64,000 nt of DNA, from positions 2,852,001 to 2,916,000 of the forward strand of contig NZ_CP009110.1 of the NCBI RefSeq assembly GCF_000739085.1. Direction: 5' to 3'. Below the pieces are notes generated by a model. The model made no database searches. It saw nothing but the letters and a program-made list of their open reading frames with translations, and had not been told where the DNA came from. Positions within the stretch are counted from its first letter, which is position 1. Each line of letters opens with the position of its first letter. Of the stretch, positions 48,308 through 56,975 are shown piece after piece. This DNA comes from Amycolatopsis methanolica 239 (GTDB taxonomy: Bacteria > Actinomycetota > Actinomycetes > Mycobacteriales > Pseudonocardiaceae). The position numbers and the translations under genes are program-made.

Positions 48308-49335
48308 CGAAGGACCCCTCGTCGGTGTTGCCCGAGGCCACGCAGGCCCCGCCACCCCGGGCCGCGCCGCCGGCCTCGAAGGCCGCGCGCGGCCGTTTCC
48401 GGGTGGACGTCCGGCTTGCCGGGCTGTTCGGGGTGTTCGTCCTGCTGTGCCTGGTGGGCTGGCTGACCCGGCCGGACGCGTTCTTCACCGAGGGTAACCT
48501 GTCCACCATCCTGCGGCTCGCGGCCGCGATCGGCGTGGTCAGCGTCGGCATGACGTTCGTGATCATCAGCGGCGGCATCGACCTGTCCGTCGGTTCGATC
48601 GTGGCGCTGTCCAGCGTGTGGGCGACGACGCTCGCGACGCAGGCCTACGGACCGGTGGTGATGGTGATCTGCGCGCTCGCGGTCGGTCTCGGCTGCGGGC
48701 TGATCAACGGCGTGCTGGTGTCCTACGGCAGAGTGGTGCCGTTCATCGCGACGCTCGCGATGTACGCCTCGGCACGCGGGCTCGCCGAGCGGATCAGCGG
48801 CCGGCAGACGCAGGTCGTGCGGGAGACCGGTTTCCTGAGCTTCTTCCGCGGCGACTTCCTCGGCATCCCGGTGCTGATCTGGATGTTCGCGCTGGTGTTC
48901 GTGGTCGGCTGGGTCCTGCTCAACCGCACCACGTTCGGCCGCCGCACGTTCGCCGTCGGCGGCAACACCGAGGCCGCGCGCCTGGCCGGCATCAACGTCA
49001 AGCGGCACACCGCGCTCGTCTACGGCGTGGCCGGGTTGTGCTGCGGCATCGCGGCGATCATGGTGGTCGCGCGCACCACCTCGGGCGCCTCCACCAACGG
49101 CCTCTACTACGAGCTGGACGCGATCGCCGCGGTCGTCATCGGCGGCACCCTGCTCACCGGCGGCCGCGGCACCCTGATCGGCACGCTCATCGGCGTCCTG
49201 ATCTTCACGGTGCTGGGCAACATCTTCACGCTCAACAACCTCGACACCGACATCCAGAACATCGCCAAGGGCGCGATCATCGTCCTGGCCGTCCTGCTGC
49301 AGTTCCGCACCAACCGCGCCCGCAAGTCCACTTAG
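48304..49335 (+). CDS. Sugar ABC transporter permease (RbsC type)
   Basis: A 343-residue membrane protein with about ten hydrophobic helices after a ~35-residue cytoplasmic tail rich in Pro/Ala. Conserved branch signatures: GMTFVIISGGIDLSVGSIVA near residue 82, INGVLVSYGRVVPFIATLAM, GGNTEAARLAGINVKRHT (cytoplasmic loop that contacts the ATPase) and VVIGGTLLTGGRGTLIGTLI. Overlaps the ATPase gene by 4 nt (ATGA) and is followed by the binding-protein gene after 46 bp. Confidence 0.94.
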   Translation: MTKDPSSVLPEATQAPPPRAAPPASKAARGRFRVDVRLAGLFGVFVLLCLVGWLTRPDAFFTEGNLSTILRLAAAIGVVSVGMTFVIISGGIDLSVGSIVALSSVWATTLATQAYGPVVMVICALAVGLGCGLINGVLVSYGRVVPFIATLAMYASARGLAERISGRQTQVVRETGFLSFFRGDFLGIPVLIWMFALVFVVGWVLLNRTTFGRRTFAVGGNTEAARLAGINVKRHTALVYGVAGLCCGIAAIMVVARTTSGASTNGLYYELDAIAAVVIGGTLLTGGRGTLIGTLIGVLIFTVLGNIFTLNNLDTDIQNIAKGAIIVLAVLLQFRTNRARKST

Positions 49336-49381
49336 GAAAGACGAACCCCGAAACTCCCGACGACGACCACTGGAGCTCGCC

Positions 49382-50437
49382 ATGTCCGGACCATCCTCCC
49401 TCGCCCGCCGCCGCTTCCTCACCGGTGGCGCGGCCGTCGGTGCAGGCGCCCTGCTGGCCGCCTGCACCTCCAACGAGTCGCCGCAGTCGGCCCCGCAGGC
49501 CGTCGCGGGCAACGCGGGCCAGAACTCCCAGCCCGGCCAGCACGTCACCATAGGCTTCTCCGCGCCTGCCGCCGACCACGGCTGGATGGCGGCGATGACC
49601 AAAAACGCCCGCGCGCAGGCCGGCCAGTTCTCCGACGTCACCTTCACCGCCACCGAGGGCACCAACGACGTCAACCAGCAGATCGCCCAGGTCGAGACGC
49701 TGATCAACCAGAAGGTCGGCGTCCTGGTGATCCTGCCCTTCGACGGCAAGGCGCTGACCCAGGTCGGCCAGCAGGCCATGGACGCCGGCATCCCGGTGGT
49801 CAACGTGGACCGGGTGTTCGACACGCCGCTGGCCTACCGCACCTGGATCGGCGGCGACAACTACCGGATGGGCGTCAACGCGGGCAACTACATCGCGGGC
49901 GAGCTGAAGAAGAAGGGCGTGGCCAGCCCGGTGATCGGCGAGGTCGCCGGCATCGACTCGCTGCCGCTGACCCAGGAGCGCAGCCAGGGCTTCCGCGACG
50001 CGCTGGCCAAGCACGGGTTCGCCGTCGGCCCGCGCGTGTCGGCGCAGTTCACACCGGAGAGCGGCGAGCAGATGACGTCGAACCTGCTGCAGTCGGCGCC
50101 GAAGCTGGACGCGCTGTGGAACCACGACGACGACCAGGGCATCGGGGTGCTCGCGGCGATCGACAACGCGCGCCGCAACGAGTTCTTCATGGTCGGCGGC
50201 GCGGGCTCGCGCAACATGATGGACCTGATCAAGGCCGACAGCAGCGTCATCAAGGCGACCGTGCTCTACAGCCCGTCGATGGCGTCCTCGGCGATCGCCC
50301 TGGCCCGGCTGCTCGGCCAGGACAAGGGCATCGGCGACCTCGCCGAGCACGAGATCCCCGCGAACGTCACGACCTACTCGGCCGTGGTGACCAAGGAGAA
50401 CGTCGATTCCTATGCCGATGTCGCCTTCGACTCCTGA
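49382..50437 (+). CDS. Sugar-binding lipoprotein of the ABC transporter (type I periplasmic fold)
   Basis: A 351-residue peripla_BP_4 protein. The signal combines a twin-arginine-like SLARRRFLTGGAAVGAGALL with lipobox LAAC (Cys at about residue 29), so it may be exported folded by Tat and lipidated. The body contains TIGFSAPAADHGWMAAMTKN, QVETLINQKVGVLVILPFDG, VVNVDRVFDT and ALWNHDDDQGIGVLAAIDNA, as in ribose/inositol-binding proteins. GGAGCTCGCC precedes the ATG. The 3' end overlaps the oxidoreductase gene by 26 nt. The ligand is not determinable from sequence alone. Confidence 0.93.
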   Translation: MSGPSSLARRRFLTGGAAVGAGALLAACTSNESPQSAPQAVAGNAGQNSQPGQHVTIGFSAPAADHGWMAAMTKNARAQAGQFSDVTFTATEGTNDVNQQIAQVETLINQKVGVLVILPFDGKALTQVGQQAMDAGIPVVNVDRVFDTPLAYRTWIGGDNYRMGVNAGNYIAGELKKKGVASPVIGEVAGIDSLPLTQERSQGFRDALAKHGFAVGPRVSAQFTPESGEQMTSNLLQSAPKLDALWNHDDDQGIGVLAAIDNARRNEFFMVGGAGSRNMMDLIKADSSVIKATVLYSPSMASSAIALARLLGQDKGIGDLAEHEIPANVTTYSAVVTKENVDSYADVAFDS

Positions 50438-51614
50438 CCCCGCGGGCGTCTCGATCGGGGTGGGCATGGTCGGGCACGCCTTCATGGGCGCCGTCCACGC
50501 CCACGCGTGGCGCTCGGTCCACCGGTTCTTCGACGTGCCACTGGTGCCGCGGCTGGCGGTCCTCGGCGGCCGCGACCCGGAGCGCACGAAGGCCGCCGCC
50601 GCCAAGCAGGGCTGGCCGGACGTCGAGACCGACTGGGCCACCCTGGTCGCGCGCGACGACGTCGGCATCGTCGACATCTGCACGCCGGGCGACTCGCACG
50701 CCGAGATCGCGCTGGCCGCGCTCGCCGCGGGCAAGCACGTGCTGTGCGAGAAACCGCTGGCCAACTCGGTCGCCGAGGCCGAGGAGATGGCCGCGGCCGC
50801 CGAGCGCGCCGCGGCCAACGGGCAGCGGGCGATGGTCGGGTTCAACTACCGGCGGGTGCCCGCGATCGCGCTGGCCCGCAAGATGGTCGCCGAGGGCAGG
50901 CTGGGCACCATCCGCCAGGTGCGGGCCGCCTACCTGCAGGACTGGCTGGCCGACCCGGCCACTCCGATGACCTGGCGGCTGCGGCGGGACAAGGCCGGGT
51001 CCGGCGCGCTGGGCGACATCGCCGCGCACGCGGTGGACACCGCCCAGTTCGTCCTCGGCGACCGGATCAGCGGCGTCTCGGCGATGACCGAGACGTTCGT
51101 GCGGGAGCGGCCGCTGTCCTGGGAGCCGGGAAGCGCGCTGGGCGAGGTCGACGTGGACGACTGCGCGGTGTTCCTGGCACGCTTCGCCGGCGGCGCGGTC
51201 GCCACGTTCGAGGCCACCCGGTTCGCGCTGGGCCGCAAGAACGCGCTGCGGCTGGAGATCAACGGGTCGCGGGGCAGCCTGGCCTTCGACTTCGAGTCGA
51301 TGAACGAGCTGTCCTTCTACGACGGGGACGACGACCCGGCCGAGGCGGGCTTCCGGCGGATCCTGGTGACCGAGCCGGACCACCCCTACGTCGGGGCGTG
51401 GTGGCCGCCGGGTCACCTGCTGGGTTACGAGCACACCTTCACCCACGAGATCGCCGACTTCCTCACCGCCATCGGCGAGCAGCGCGACCCCGAACCGGGG
51501 TTCGCCGACGGCCTGCAGGTCCAGCGGGTGCTGCACGCGGTGGAGGAGAGCGCGGGCAACGGAACGTCCTGGGTCGGCGTATCAATGTCGACCGAAAGGG
51601 TGATCGATGCCTGA
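50412..51614 (+). CDS. Gfo/Idh/MocA-family oxidoreductase
   Basis: A 400-residue NAD(P)-dependent sugar or cyclitol dehydrogenase. The Rossmann start reads GVGMVGHAFMGAVHAHAWRS (about residues 16-35), followed by DDVGIVDICTPGDSHAEIAL, the signature EKPLANSVAEAEEM with its lysine, and GALGDIAAHAVDTAQFVLGD with the catalytic Asp/His pair. The ATG at 50412 follows AAGGAG and overlaps the binding-protein gene; an in-frame ATG at 50418 is an alternative. Placed between the transporter and the inositol-phosphate-synthase-like gene, it probably oxidises the imported sugar or inositol. Confidence 0.93.
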   Translation: MPMSPSTPDPAGVSIGVGMVGHAFMGAVHAHAWRSVHRFFDVPLVPRLAVLGGRDPERTKAAAAKQGWPDVETDWATLVARDDVGIVDICTPGDSHAEIALAALAAGKHVLCEKPLANSVAEAEEMAAAAERAAANGQRAMVGFNYRRVPAIALARKMVAEGRLGTIRQVRAAYLQDWLADPATPMTWRLRRDKAGSGALGDIAAHAVDTAQFVLGDRISGVSAMTETFVRERPLSWEPGSALGEVDVDDCAVFLARFAGGAVATFEATRFALGRKNALRLEINGSRGSLAFDFESMNELSFYDGDDDPAEAGFRRILVTEPDHPYVGAWWPPGHLLGYEHTFTHEIADFLTAIGEQRDPEPGFADGLQVQRVLHAVEESAGNGTSWVGVSMSTERVIDA

Positions 51615-52758
51615 GAGAACTGGATTGTGGCTGGTCGGTGCGCGTGGCTCGGTGGCCACGACGGCGATCAGCGGGCTGCTCGCGATGCGGTCCGGCCTGG
51701 CCGGGCCGGACGGCTGTGTGACCGAGCGGCTGGACGTGGCCCCCGGCGTGCTGCCGGGCTGGGACGAGCTCGTCGTCGGCGGGCACGACCTGGTGGACAC
51801 GCCGCTGGAGAAGAAGGCGGAGCAGCTCACCGCGGGCGGGCTGCTCCCCGCCGGCCTGCTGCCGGCGATCCGCGACGGCCTGCGCGCCGTCGAGGCCGAC
51901 CTGCGCCCGGTGCCCAGCGGGCGCACGCAGGCCGAGGCCGCCGCGCGGATGGCCGACGACCTGCGCGAGTTCCGCACCCGGCACGGCCTGTCGGCCGTCG
52001 TGGTGATCAACGTCTCGTCCACGGAACCCCCAACCGCGGACGCGCCGGAGCACCACGACCTCGACGCGCTCGTGGCGGCGATGGACGAGCCCGGCCGCGA
52101 GGTGCTGCCCGGCAGTTCGCTGGCGGCGTTCGCGGCGGTGTCGGCGGGGTGCCCCTTCGTGGACTTCACGCCGTCGACGGGCATCCGGTTGCCCGCGCTC
52201 ACCGAATTCGCCCGGCGGCAGGGGCTGCCCTACGCCGGGTCGGACGGCAAGACCGGTGAGACGCTGCTCCGGTCGGTGCTGGCGCCGATGTTCGCGGCGC
52301 GGGCGCTGAAGGTGCGCTCGTGGTCGGGCACCAACCTGCTCGGTGGCGGCGACGGCGCCACCCTGGCCGACCCGGTGAAGGCGGCGGGCAAGCTGGAGTC
52401 CAAGGCCCGCGGGCTGGCGGCCCTGCTCGGCGACGACGTGGTGGCCCCGCTGCACATCGACCACGTGCCGGACCTCGGCGAGCAGAAGACGGCCTGGGAC
52501 CACGTGTCCTTCGAGGGCTTCCTGGGCGCGCGCATGACCCTGCAGTTCACCTGGACCGGCTACGACTCGGCCCTGGCCGCGCCGCTGGTGCTGGACCTGG
52601 CGCGGCTGACCGCGGCCGCGTACCGGGCAGGCGAGACCGGGCCGCTGGGGCAGCTCGCGTTCTTCTTCAAGGACCCGGTCGGCACCGGCGAGCACCGCTT
52701 CGCCGAGCAGGCGCGGGTCCTGGCCGAGTGGGCATCGTCGCTGGGACGGCAGAAGTGA
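51607..52758 (+). CDS. Inositol-1-phosphate synthase-like protein in the ebo cluster
   Basis: A 383-residue member of the myo-inositol-1-phosphate synthase superfamily. The NAD-binding start is LWLVGARGSVATTAISGLLA (residues 7-26); later blocks are VVVINVSSTEPPT, FVDFTPSTGI, GSDGKTGETLLRSVLAPMFA, WSGTNLLGGGDGATLADP (equivalent to the NHLGNxDG-type loop) and DLGEQKTAWDHVSFEGFLG, which contains a likely catalytic lysine. It is clearly divergent from housekeeping Ino1, so another cyclitol or keto-sugar phosphate may be its substrate. It overlaps the genes on both sides (8 and 4 nt). Classical ebo clusters have a dehydroquinate-synthase-like EboD here instead. Confidence 0.88.
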   Translation: MPERTGLWLVGARGSVATTAISGLLAMRSGLAGPDGCVTERLDVAPGVLPGWDELVVGGHDLVDTPLEKKAEQLTAGGLLPAGLLPAIRDGLRAVEADLRPVPSGRTQAEAAARMADDLREFRTRHGLSAVVVINVSSTEPPTADAPEHHDLDALVAAMDEPGREVLPGSSLAAFAAVSAGCPFVDFTPSTGIRLPALTEFARRQGLPYAGSDGKTGETLLRSVLAPMFAARALKVRSWSGTNLLGGGDGATLADPVKAAGKLESKARGLAALLGDDVVAPLHIDHVPDLGEQKTAWDHVSFEGFLGARMTLQFTWTGYDSALAAPLVLDLARLTAAAYRAGETGPLGQLAFFFKDPVGTGEHRFAEQARVLAEWASSLGRQK

Positions 52759-53609
52759 ACCCGTACGTGCAGCTCGTGCGGGCACCGGCCGCGCTGAGCG
52801 TCCTCGGCGACACCGTCGCGGGCGCCGCCGCGGCCGGTCGTCCGTTGCGGGGACGGCGGCTCGCGCTGCCGCTGGCCTCGGTGGCGATCTACTGGTCCGG
52901 CATGGCGCTCAACGACTGGTCCGACCGCGAACTGGACGCGGTCGAGCGCCCGGAGCGGCCGATCCCGTCCGGCCGGGTCAGCCCGCAGCGGGCGCTCGGC
53001 GTCGCGGGCGGGCTGACCGGTGCGGGCCTCGGGCTGGCCGCGGTCGCCGGTGGCCGCGACGCGCTCAAGGTCGCCGCGCCGCTGGCCGCGGCGGTGTGGG
53101 CCTACGACACCGTGCTCAAGCAGACCCCACTCGCGCCGGCCGCGATGGCGCTGTGCCGCTCGCTGGACGTGCTCCTCGGCGCGGGCCGATCGGGCGCGGC
53201 GAAGGCGCTGGTCCCGGCGGCGGTGCTCGGCGGGCACACGCTCGGGGTCACCGCGTTGTCGGCGGGCGAGGTGCACGGCGCGTCGCCCGCGCGGGCGGCG
53301 GGCGCGCTCGCGCTGACCTCGGCGTCGGCCGCCGCGGCGGTGTCCGGGCGCGGTGGCGCGGCCGGGCACCGGGTGGCGGCGCTGGCCGCGGCCGCCGGCT
53401 ACGGCGTGAGCGTCGGGTCGAAGCAGTACGCGGCGGTGCGCAAGCCGACCGCGGCCGTGGTCCGGACGGCGACGGCCGCGGGCATCCACGGCATGGTTCC
53501 GTTGCAGGCCGCGCTCGCGGCCCGGCGCGGCGGGGTGCTTGGCGCGGGCCTGGTCGCACTGGCGCTGCCGCTGGCCAAGCGGCTCGGCCGGAAGGTGAGC
53601 CCGACATGA
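52755..53609 (+). CDS. eboC: UbiA-family prenyltransferase, EboC-like
   Basis: A 284-residue integral membrane prenyltransferase. The first aspartate-rich motif is NDWSDRELDAVERPERPIPS (about residues 54-73) and the second region is WAYDTVLKQTPLAPAAMALC, with YDxxLK in place of a classic DxxxD; CRSLDVLLGAGR follows. Several Ala/Leu/Val-rich helices surround these. UbiA enzymes attach an isoprenoid chain to a polar acceptor; here the acceptor may be the product of the cyclitol-type enzymes in the operon. GTGA overlap with the preceding gene, ATGA with the next. EboC assignment rests on family plus context. Confidence 0.9.
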   Translation: MNPYVQLVRAPAALSVLGDTVAGAAAAGRPLRGRRLALPLASVAIYWSGMALNDWSDRELDAVERPERPIPSGRVSPQRALGVAGGLTGAGLGLAAVAGGRDALKVAAPLAAAVWAYDTVLKQTPLAPAAMALCRSLDVLLGAGRSGAAKALVPAAVLGGHTLGVTALSAGEVHGASPARAAGALALTSASAAAAVSGRGGAAGHRVAALAAAAGYGVSVGSKQYAAVRKPTAAVVRTATAAGIHGMVPLQAALAARRGGVLGAGLVALALPLAKRLGRKVSPT

Positions 53610-55018
53610 GCGGCTACCACCTCGGCTACGGCACCAACGGCTTCGCGGGCCACCGGCTGGACGACGCGCTGGCCATCATCGCCGGCCTCGGCTACACCTC
53701 GGTCGCGCTGACGCTGGACCACCAGCACCTCGACCCGTACGCCGACGACCTGTCCGCACGCGTGGACCGGGTCGCCGCGCGGCTGGACGAGCTGGGCCTG
53801 CGCTGCGTCGTGGAGACCGGCGCGCGGTTCCTGCTCGACCCGTGGCACAAGCACGAACCGACCCTGGTCAGCGAGAACGCGGACAAGAGGCTGGACTTCC
53901 TGGCGCGGGCGATCCGGGTCGCGGAAGGCCTGGGCGCCGACTGCGTGTCGTTCTGGTCCGGCGTGTCCACTGTGGACGAGGCGACCGCGTGGGAGCGGCT
54001 GCGGTCGCGGATGCCCGCGGTGCTGGCCGAGGCGGACCGGCGCGGTGTCCGCCTCGGCCTCGAACCGGAACCCGGGATGCTCGTCGAGACGCTGTCCGAC
54101 GCGCTGCGCCTGCGCGCCGAAACGGGTGATCCGGACTTGCTCGGGATCACCCTCGACGTCGGGCACTGCGTCGCCGTGGAGCCGCAGGACGCGGCCGCGT
54201 GCATCCGGCAGGCCAAGGGCCTGCTGGTCAACGTGCAGCTGGACGACATGCGGCCGGGGGTGCACGAGCACCTCGAGTTCGGCGACGGGCAGCTGGACCT
54301 GCCCGCCACGCTCACCGCGCTGGACGAGATCGGCTACACCGGGGTGGCCGCGGTCGAGCTGCCCCGGCACAGCCACGCCGCGCCGCAGGTCGCCCGCGCC
54401 GCGCTGACCGCGTTGCGGGCCGCGCGGCTCGACCAGTCCTGGCTGGGCGAGGCGCAACGGCGCATCGCCGGTGACCCCACGGCCGTGCGGACCCTGTTCC
54501 CGGCGGCCGGACGGCACGTCGGGCGGGGGCCGCTGCACCCGGGCTCCGATCCGGACGGCCTGGTCCACGGCACCGCGGACGACCTGGCCCGGACCCGGCT
54601 GCTGACCACGCTCGCCGCGGCACTGCCCGCCGGGGAGTTCGCGGCGGAACTGGCCGACCTCTACCGCTACGGCGACGGCGCCGAGCGGCGGGGCGTGCTG
54701 CGGGCGTTGTCCGCGGTGGGCGACAAGGCCGTCGCCACCGGCCTCGAACTGGTCCGCGACGCCCTGCGCAGCAACGACACCGGCCTGATCGCCGCCGCGC
54801 TCGGCCCGTTCGCCGCCCGCCACCTCGACCAGCACGGTTGGCGCCACGGCGTGCTGAAGTGCCTGTTCACCGGCATCCCGCTGGCCGCGGTCGCCGAGCT
54901 GGACCGGCGGGCCGACGACGAGCTGCGCCGCATGATCACCGACTACGCGGGGGAGCGCAGGGCGGCCGGCCGCGCCGTCCCCGCCGACGCACTCCGCTTC
55001 CTGGAAGAGGCACCCTGA
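53606..55018 (+). CDS. TIM-barrel (sugar phosphate isomerase-type) fused to EboA domain
   Basis: A 470-residue two-part protein. Residues 1-285 form an AP_endonuc_2 TIM barrel: YHLGYGTNGFAGHRLDDALA, LGLRCVVETGARFLLDPW, then metal-ligand positions in LGLEPEPGMLVETL (Glu), LGITLDVGHCVAVEP (Asp/His), NVQLDDMRPGVHEHLEFGDG and VAAVELPRHSH (Glu). Residues ~300-470 are an EboA domain: AELADLYRYGDGAERRGVLR, GLELVRDALRSNDTGLIAAA, HGVLKCLFTGIPLAAVAELD and MITDYAGERRAAGRAVPADA. EboA is normally free-standing in the clusters I know, so the fusion ties it directly to a sugar-converting enzyme. ATGA and TGATG overlaps at its ends. Confidence 0.88.
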   Translation: MSGYHLGYGTNGFAGHRLDDALAIIAGLGYTSVALTLDHQHLDPYADDLSARVDRVAARLDELGLRCVVETGARFLLDPWHKHEPTLVSENADKRLDFLARAIRVAEGLGADCVSFWSGVSTVDEATAWERLRSRMPAVLAEADRRGVRLGLEPEPGMLVETLSDALRLRAETGDPDLLGITLDVGHCVAVEPQDAAACIRQAKGLLVNVQLDDMRPGVHEHLEFGDGQLDLPATLTALDEIGYTGVAAVELPRHSHAAPQVARAALTALRAARLDQSWLGEAQRRIAGDPTAVRTLFPAAGRHVGRGPLHPGSDPDGLVHGTADDLARTRLLTTLAAALPAGEFAAELADLYRYGDGAERRGVLRALSAVGDKAVATGLELVRDALRSNDTGLIAAALGPFAARHLDQHGWRHGVLKCLFTGIPLAAVAELDRRADDELRRMITDYAGERRAAGRAVPADALRFLEEAP

Positions 55019-55893
55019 TGCGCCTGTTCGATCCGCACATCCACATGACCTCCCGCACCACCGACGACTACGAGGCCATGTACGCCGCCGGCGTGCGGGC
55101 ACTGGTCGAGCCGGCGTTCTGGCTCGGCCAGCCGCGCACCGGCGTGTCGTCGTTCACCGACTACTTCGACGGCCTGATCGGCTGGGAACGCTTCCGCGCC
55201 GCCCAGTTCGGCATCCGCCACCACTGCACCATCGCGCTGAACCCCAAGGAGGCCAACGACCCGCGCTGCACGCCGGTGCTGGACGTGCTGCCGCGTTACC
55301 TCGCCAAGGACGGCGTGGTCGCGGTCGGCGAGGTCGGCTACGACTCGATGACCCCGGCCGAGGACGACGCCTTCGCCCGCCAGCTGGAGATGGCGAAGGA
55401 GCACGACCTGCCGGTGCTGGTGCACACCCCGCACCGGGACAAGCTGGAAGGCACCAAGCGCACGCTCGCCGTGGTGGCCGAGTCCGGCATCGCGCCGGAG
55501 CGGGTCGTGGTCGACCACCTCAACGAGGTCACTGTCGGCCTGGTCAAGGAGTCCGGCTGCTGGATGGGCTTCTCCATCTACCCGGACACCAAGATGGACG
55601 AGCAGCGCATGGTCGCGATCCTGCGCGAGCACGGCACGGAGAAGATGCTGGTCAACTCCGCCGCCGATTGGGGCCGCTCGGACCCGCTGAAGGTGCACAA
55701 GACCGGGCTGGCGATGCTCCACGGGGGGTTCACGGAGTCCGATGTGGACACCGTGCTGTGGGACAACCCGGTCGCCTTCTACGGCCAGAGCGGGCGGCTG
55801 GTGCTCGACGAGCTGCCCGGCTTCAGCGCGGCCAAGGAGACCTTCGAGGGCAACTCCGTGCTGCGCGGCGGGCGGGACGAGGCGGTCGCGTGA
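55018..55893 (+). CDS. eboB: TatD-family metal-dependent hydrolase, EboB-like
   Basis: A 291-residue amidohydrolase-fold protein. The N-terminal metal site is FDPHIHMTSRTTDDYEAMYA (HxH), followed by VEPAFWLGQPRTGV, VVAVGEVGYDSM (bridging Glu), LPVLVHTPHRDK (His), VVVDHLNEVT (His) and MLVNSAADWGRSDPLKVHKT (Asp). This is the EboB/TatD-like group rather than the TatD DNase. It probably hydrolyses a small metabolite of the pathway. Start overlaps the TIM-EboA stop (TGATG) and its own stop overlaps eboE (GTGA). Confidence 0.9.
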   Translation: MRLFDPHIHMTSRTTDDYEAMYAAGVRALVEPAFWLGQPRTGVSSFTDYFDGLIGWERFRAAQFGIRHHCTIALNPKEANDPRCTPVLDVLPRYLAKDGVVAVGEVGYDSMTPAEDDAFARQLEMAKEHDLPVLVHTPHRDKLEGTKRTLAVVAESGIAPERVVVDHLNEVTVGLVKESGCWMGFSIYPDTKMDEQRMVAILREHGTEKMLVNSAADWGRSDPLKVHKTGLAMLHGGFTESDVDTVLWDNPVAFYGQSGRLVLDELPGFSAAKETFEGNSVLRGGRDEAVA

Positions 55894-56975
55894 CGCCCCT
55901 GTCCTACTGCACCAACGTCCATCCGGCCGAGGACCTGCTCGGGGTCCTCGGTCAGCTCGACTCCTACGCGCTGCCGGTGCGGGAGCGGCTGGGCGCCGAC
56001 CGGCTCGGGCTCGGGCTGTGGCTGGCCGCCGACGTGGCGTCCGCGCTGGCCGCCGATCCGGCCGAGCGCAAGCGGTTGCGCGCCGAGCTGGACGCCCGCG
56101 GGCTGGAAGTGGTGACGCTCAACGCGTTCCCGTACGGCGGGTTCCACGACCCGGTGGTCAAGCAGAAGGTCTACCGTCCACGGTGGACCGACCGGGCACG
56201 CGCGGAGTACACGCTGAACTGCGCGACCGTGCTGTCCGGGCTGCTGCCCGACGACGCCGCGTTCGGCAGCATCTCCACGCTGCCGCTGGGCTGGCGCGAG
56301 CCGTGGACGCCGGAGGACGACACGGCGGCCCAGCGGCTGCTCGACGAGGTGACCGCCGGGCTGCGCGCCCAGGACCGCACGATCCGGCTCGCCGTCGAGC
56401 CGGAACCCGGCTGCATCCTGGACACCGTGCACGACGCGGTGACCTGGCTGGCCGGGCGGGTCGATCCGGCGCACGTCGGGCTGTGCCTGGACACCTGCCA
56501 CCTGGCGGTGTCCTTCGCCGACCCGGCCGGCGCGGTCGCCGAGATCACCGCGGCCGGGCTGGACGTGGTCAAGGTCCAGATGTCGGTCGCCCTGCACGTC
56601 CCGGACCCGCGCGACCCGGCGGCCCGGGAGGCCCTGGCGGCGTTCGACGAGCCGCGGTACCTGCACCAGACCCGGGAATCGTCCGGCGGCGACGTCCGCA
56701 AGGCCGACGACCTGGGCGAGGCGTTCGCGGACCTGCCGGGGGAGGGGCCGTGGCGCGTGCACTTCCACGTGCCGCTGCACGCGACCCCGGCGGCGCCGCT
56801 GTCCTCGACCACCGGGGTGCTGTCGCAGGCCCTCGCCGCGCTGCCGCCGGAGCCGGCGCACCTGGAAGTGGAAACCTACACCTGGACGGTGCTGCCCGAG
56901 GCGCACCGGCAGGACCTCATCGGCGGGATCGCGGCGGAACTGTCCTTCGCCGCGGGATTGGTGGCACCGAAGTGA
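55890..56975 (+). CDS. eboE: EboE-type TIM-barrel metabolite traffic protein
   Basis: A 361-residue AP_endonuc_2-like TIM barrel of the EboE family. It begins PLSYCTNVHPAEDLLGVLGQ, a hallmark start, then VVTLNAFPYGGFHDPVVKQK, VYRPRWTDRARAEYTLNCA, Glu ligand in RLAVEPEPGCILDTVHDA, Asp/His in GLCLDTCHLAVSFADP, HFHVPLHATPAAPLSSTTG and Glu in HLEVETYTWTVLP. In cyanobacteria the ebo genes are needed to move a scytonemin precursor to the periplasm (from memory of published work). GTG start in a 4-nt overlap with eboB. Confidence 0.92.
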   Translation: MTPLSYCTNVHPAEDLLGVLGQLDSYALPVRERLGADRLGLGLWLAADVASALAADPAERKRLRAELDARGLEVVTLNAFPYGGFHDPVVKQKVYRPRWTDRARAEYTLNCATVLSGLLPDDAAFGSISTLPLGWREPWTPEDDTAAQRLLDEVTAGLRAQDRTIRLAVEPEPGCILDTVHDAVTWLAGRVDPAHVGLCLDTCHLAVSFADPAGAVAEITAAGLDVVKVQMSVALHVPDPRDPAAREALAAFDEPRYLHQTRESSGGDVRKADDLGEAFADLPGEGPWRVHFHVPLHATPAAPLSSTTGVLSQALAALPPEPAHLEVETYTWTVLPEAHRQDLIGGIAAELSFAAGLVAPK

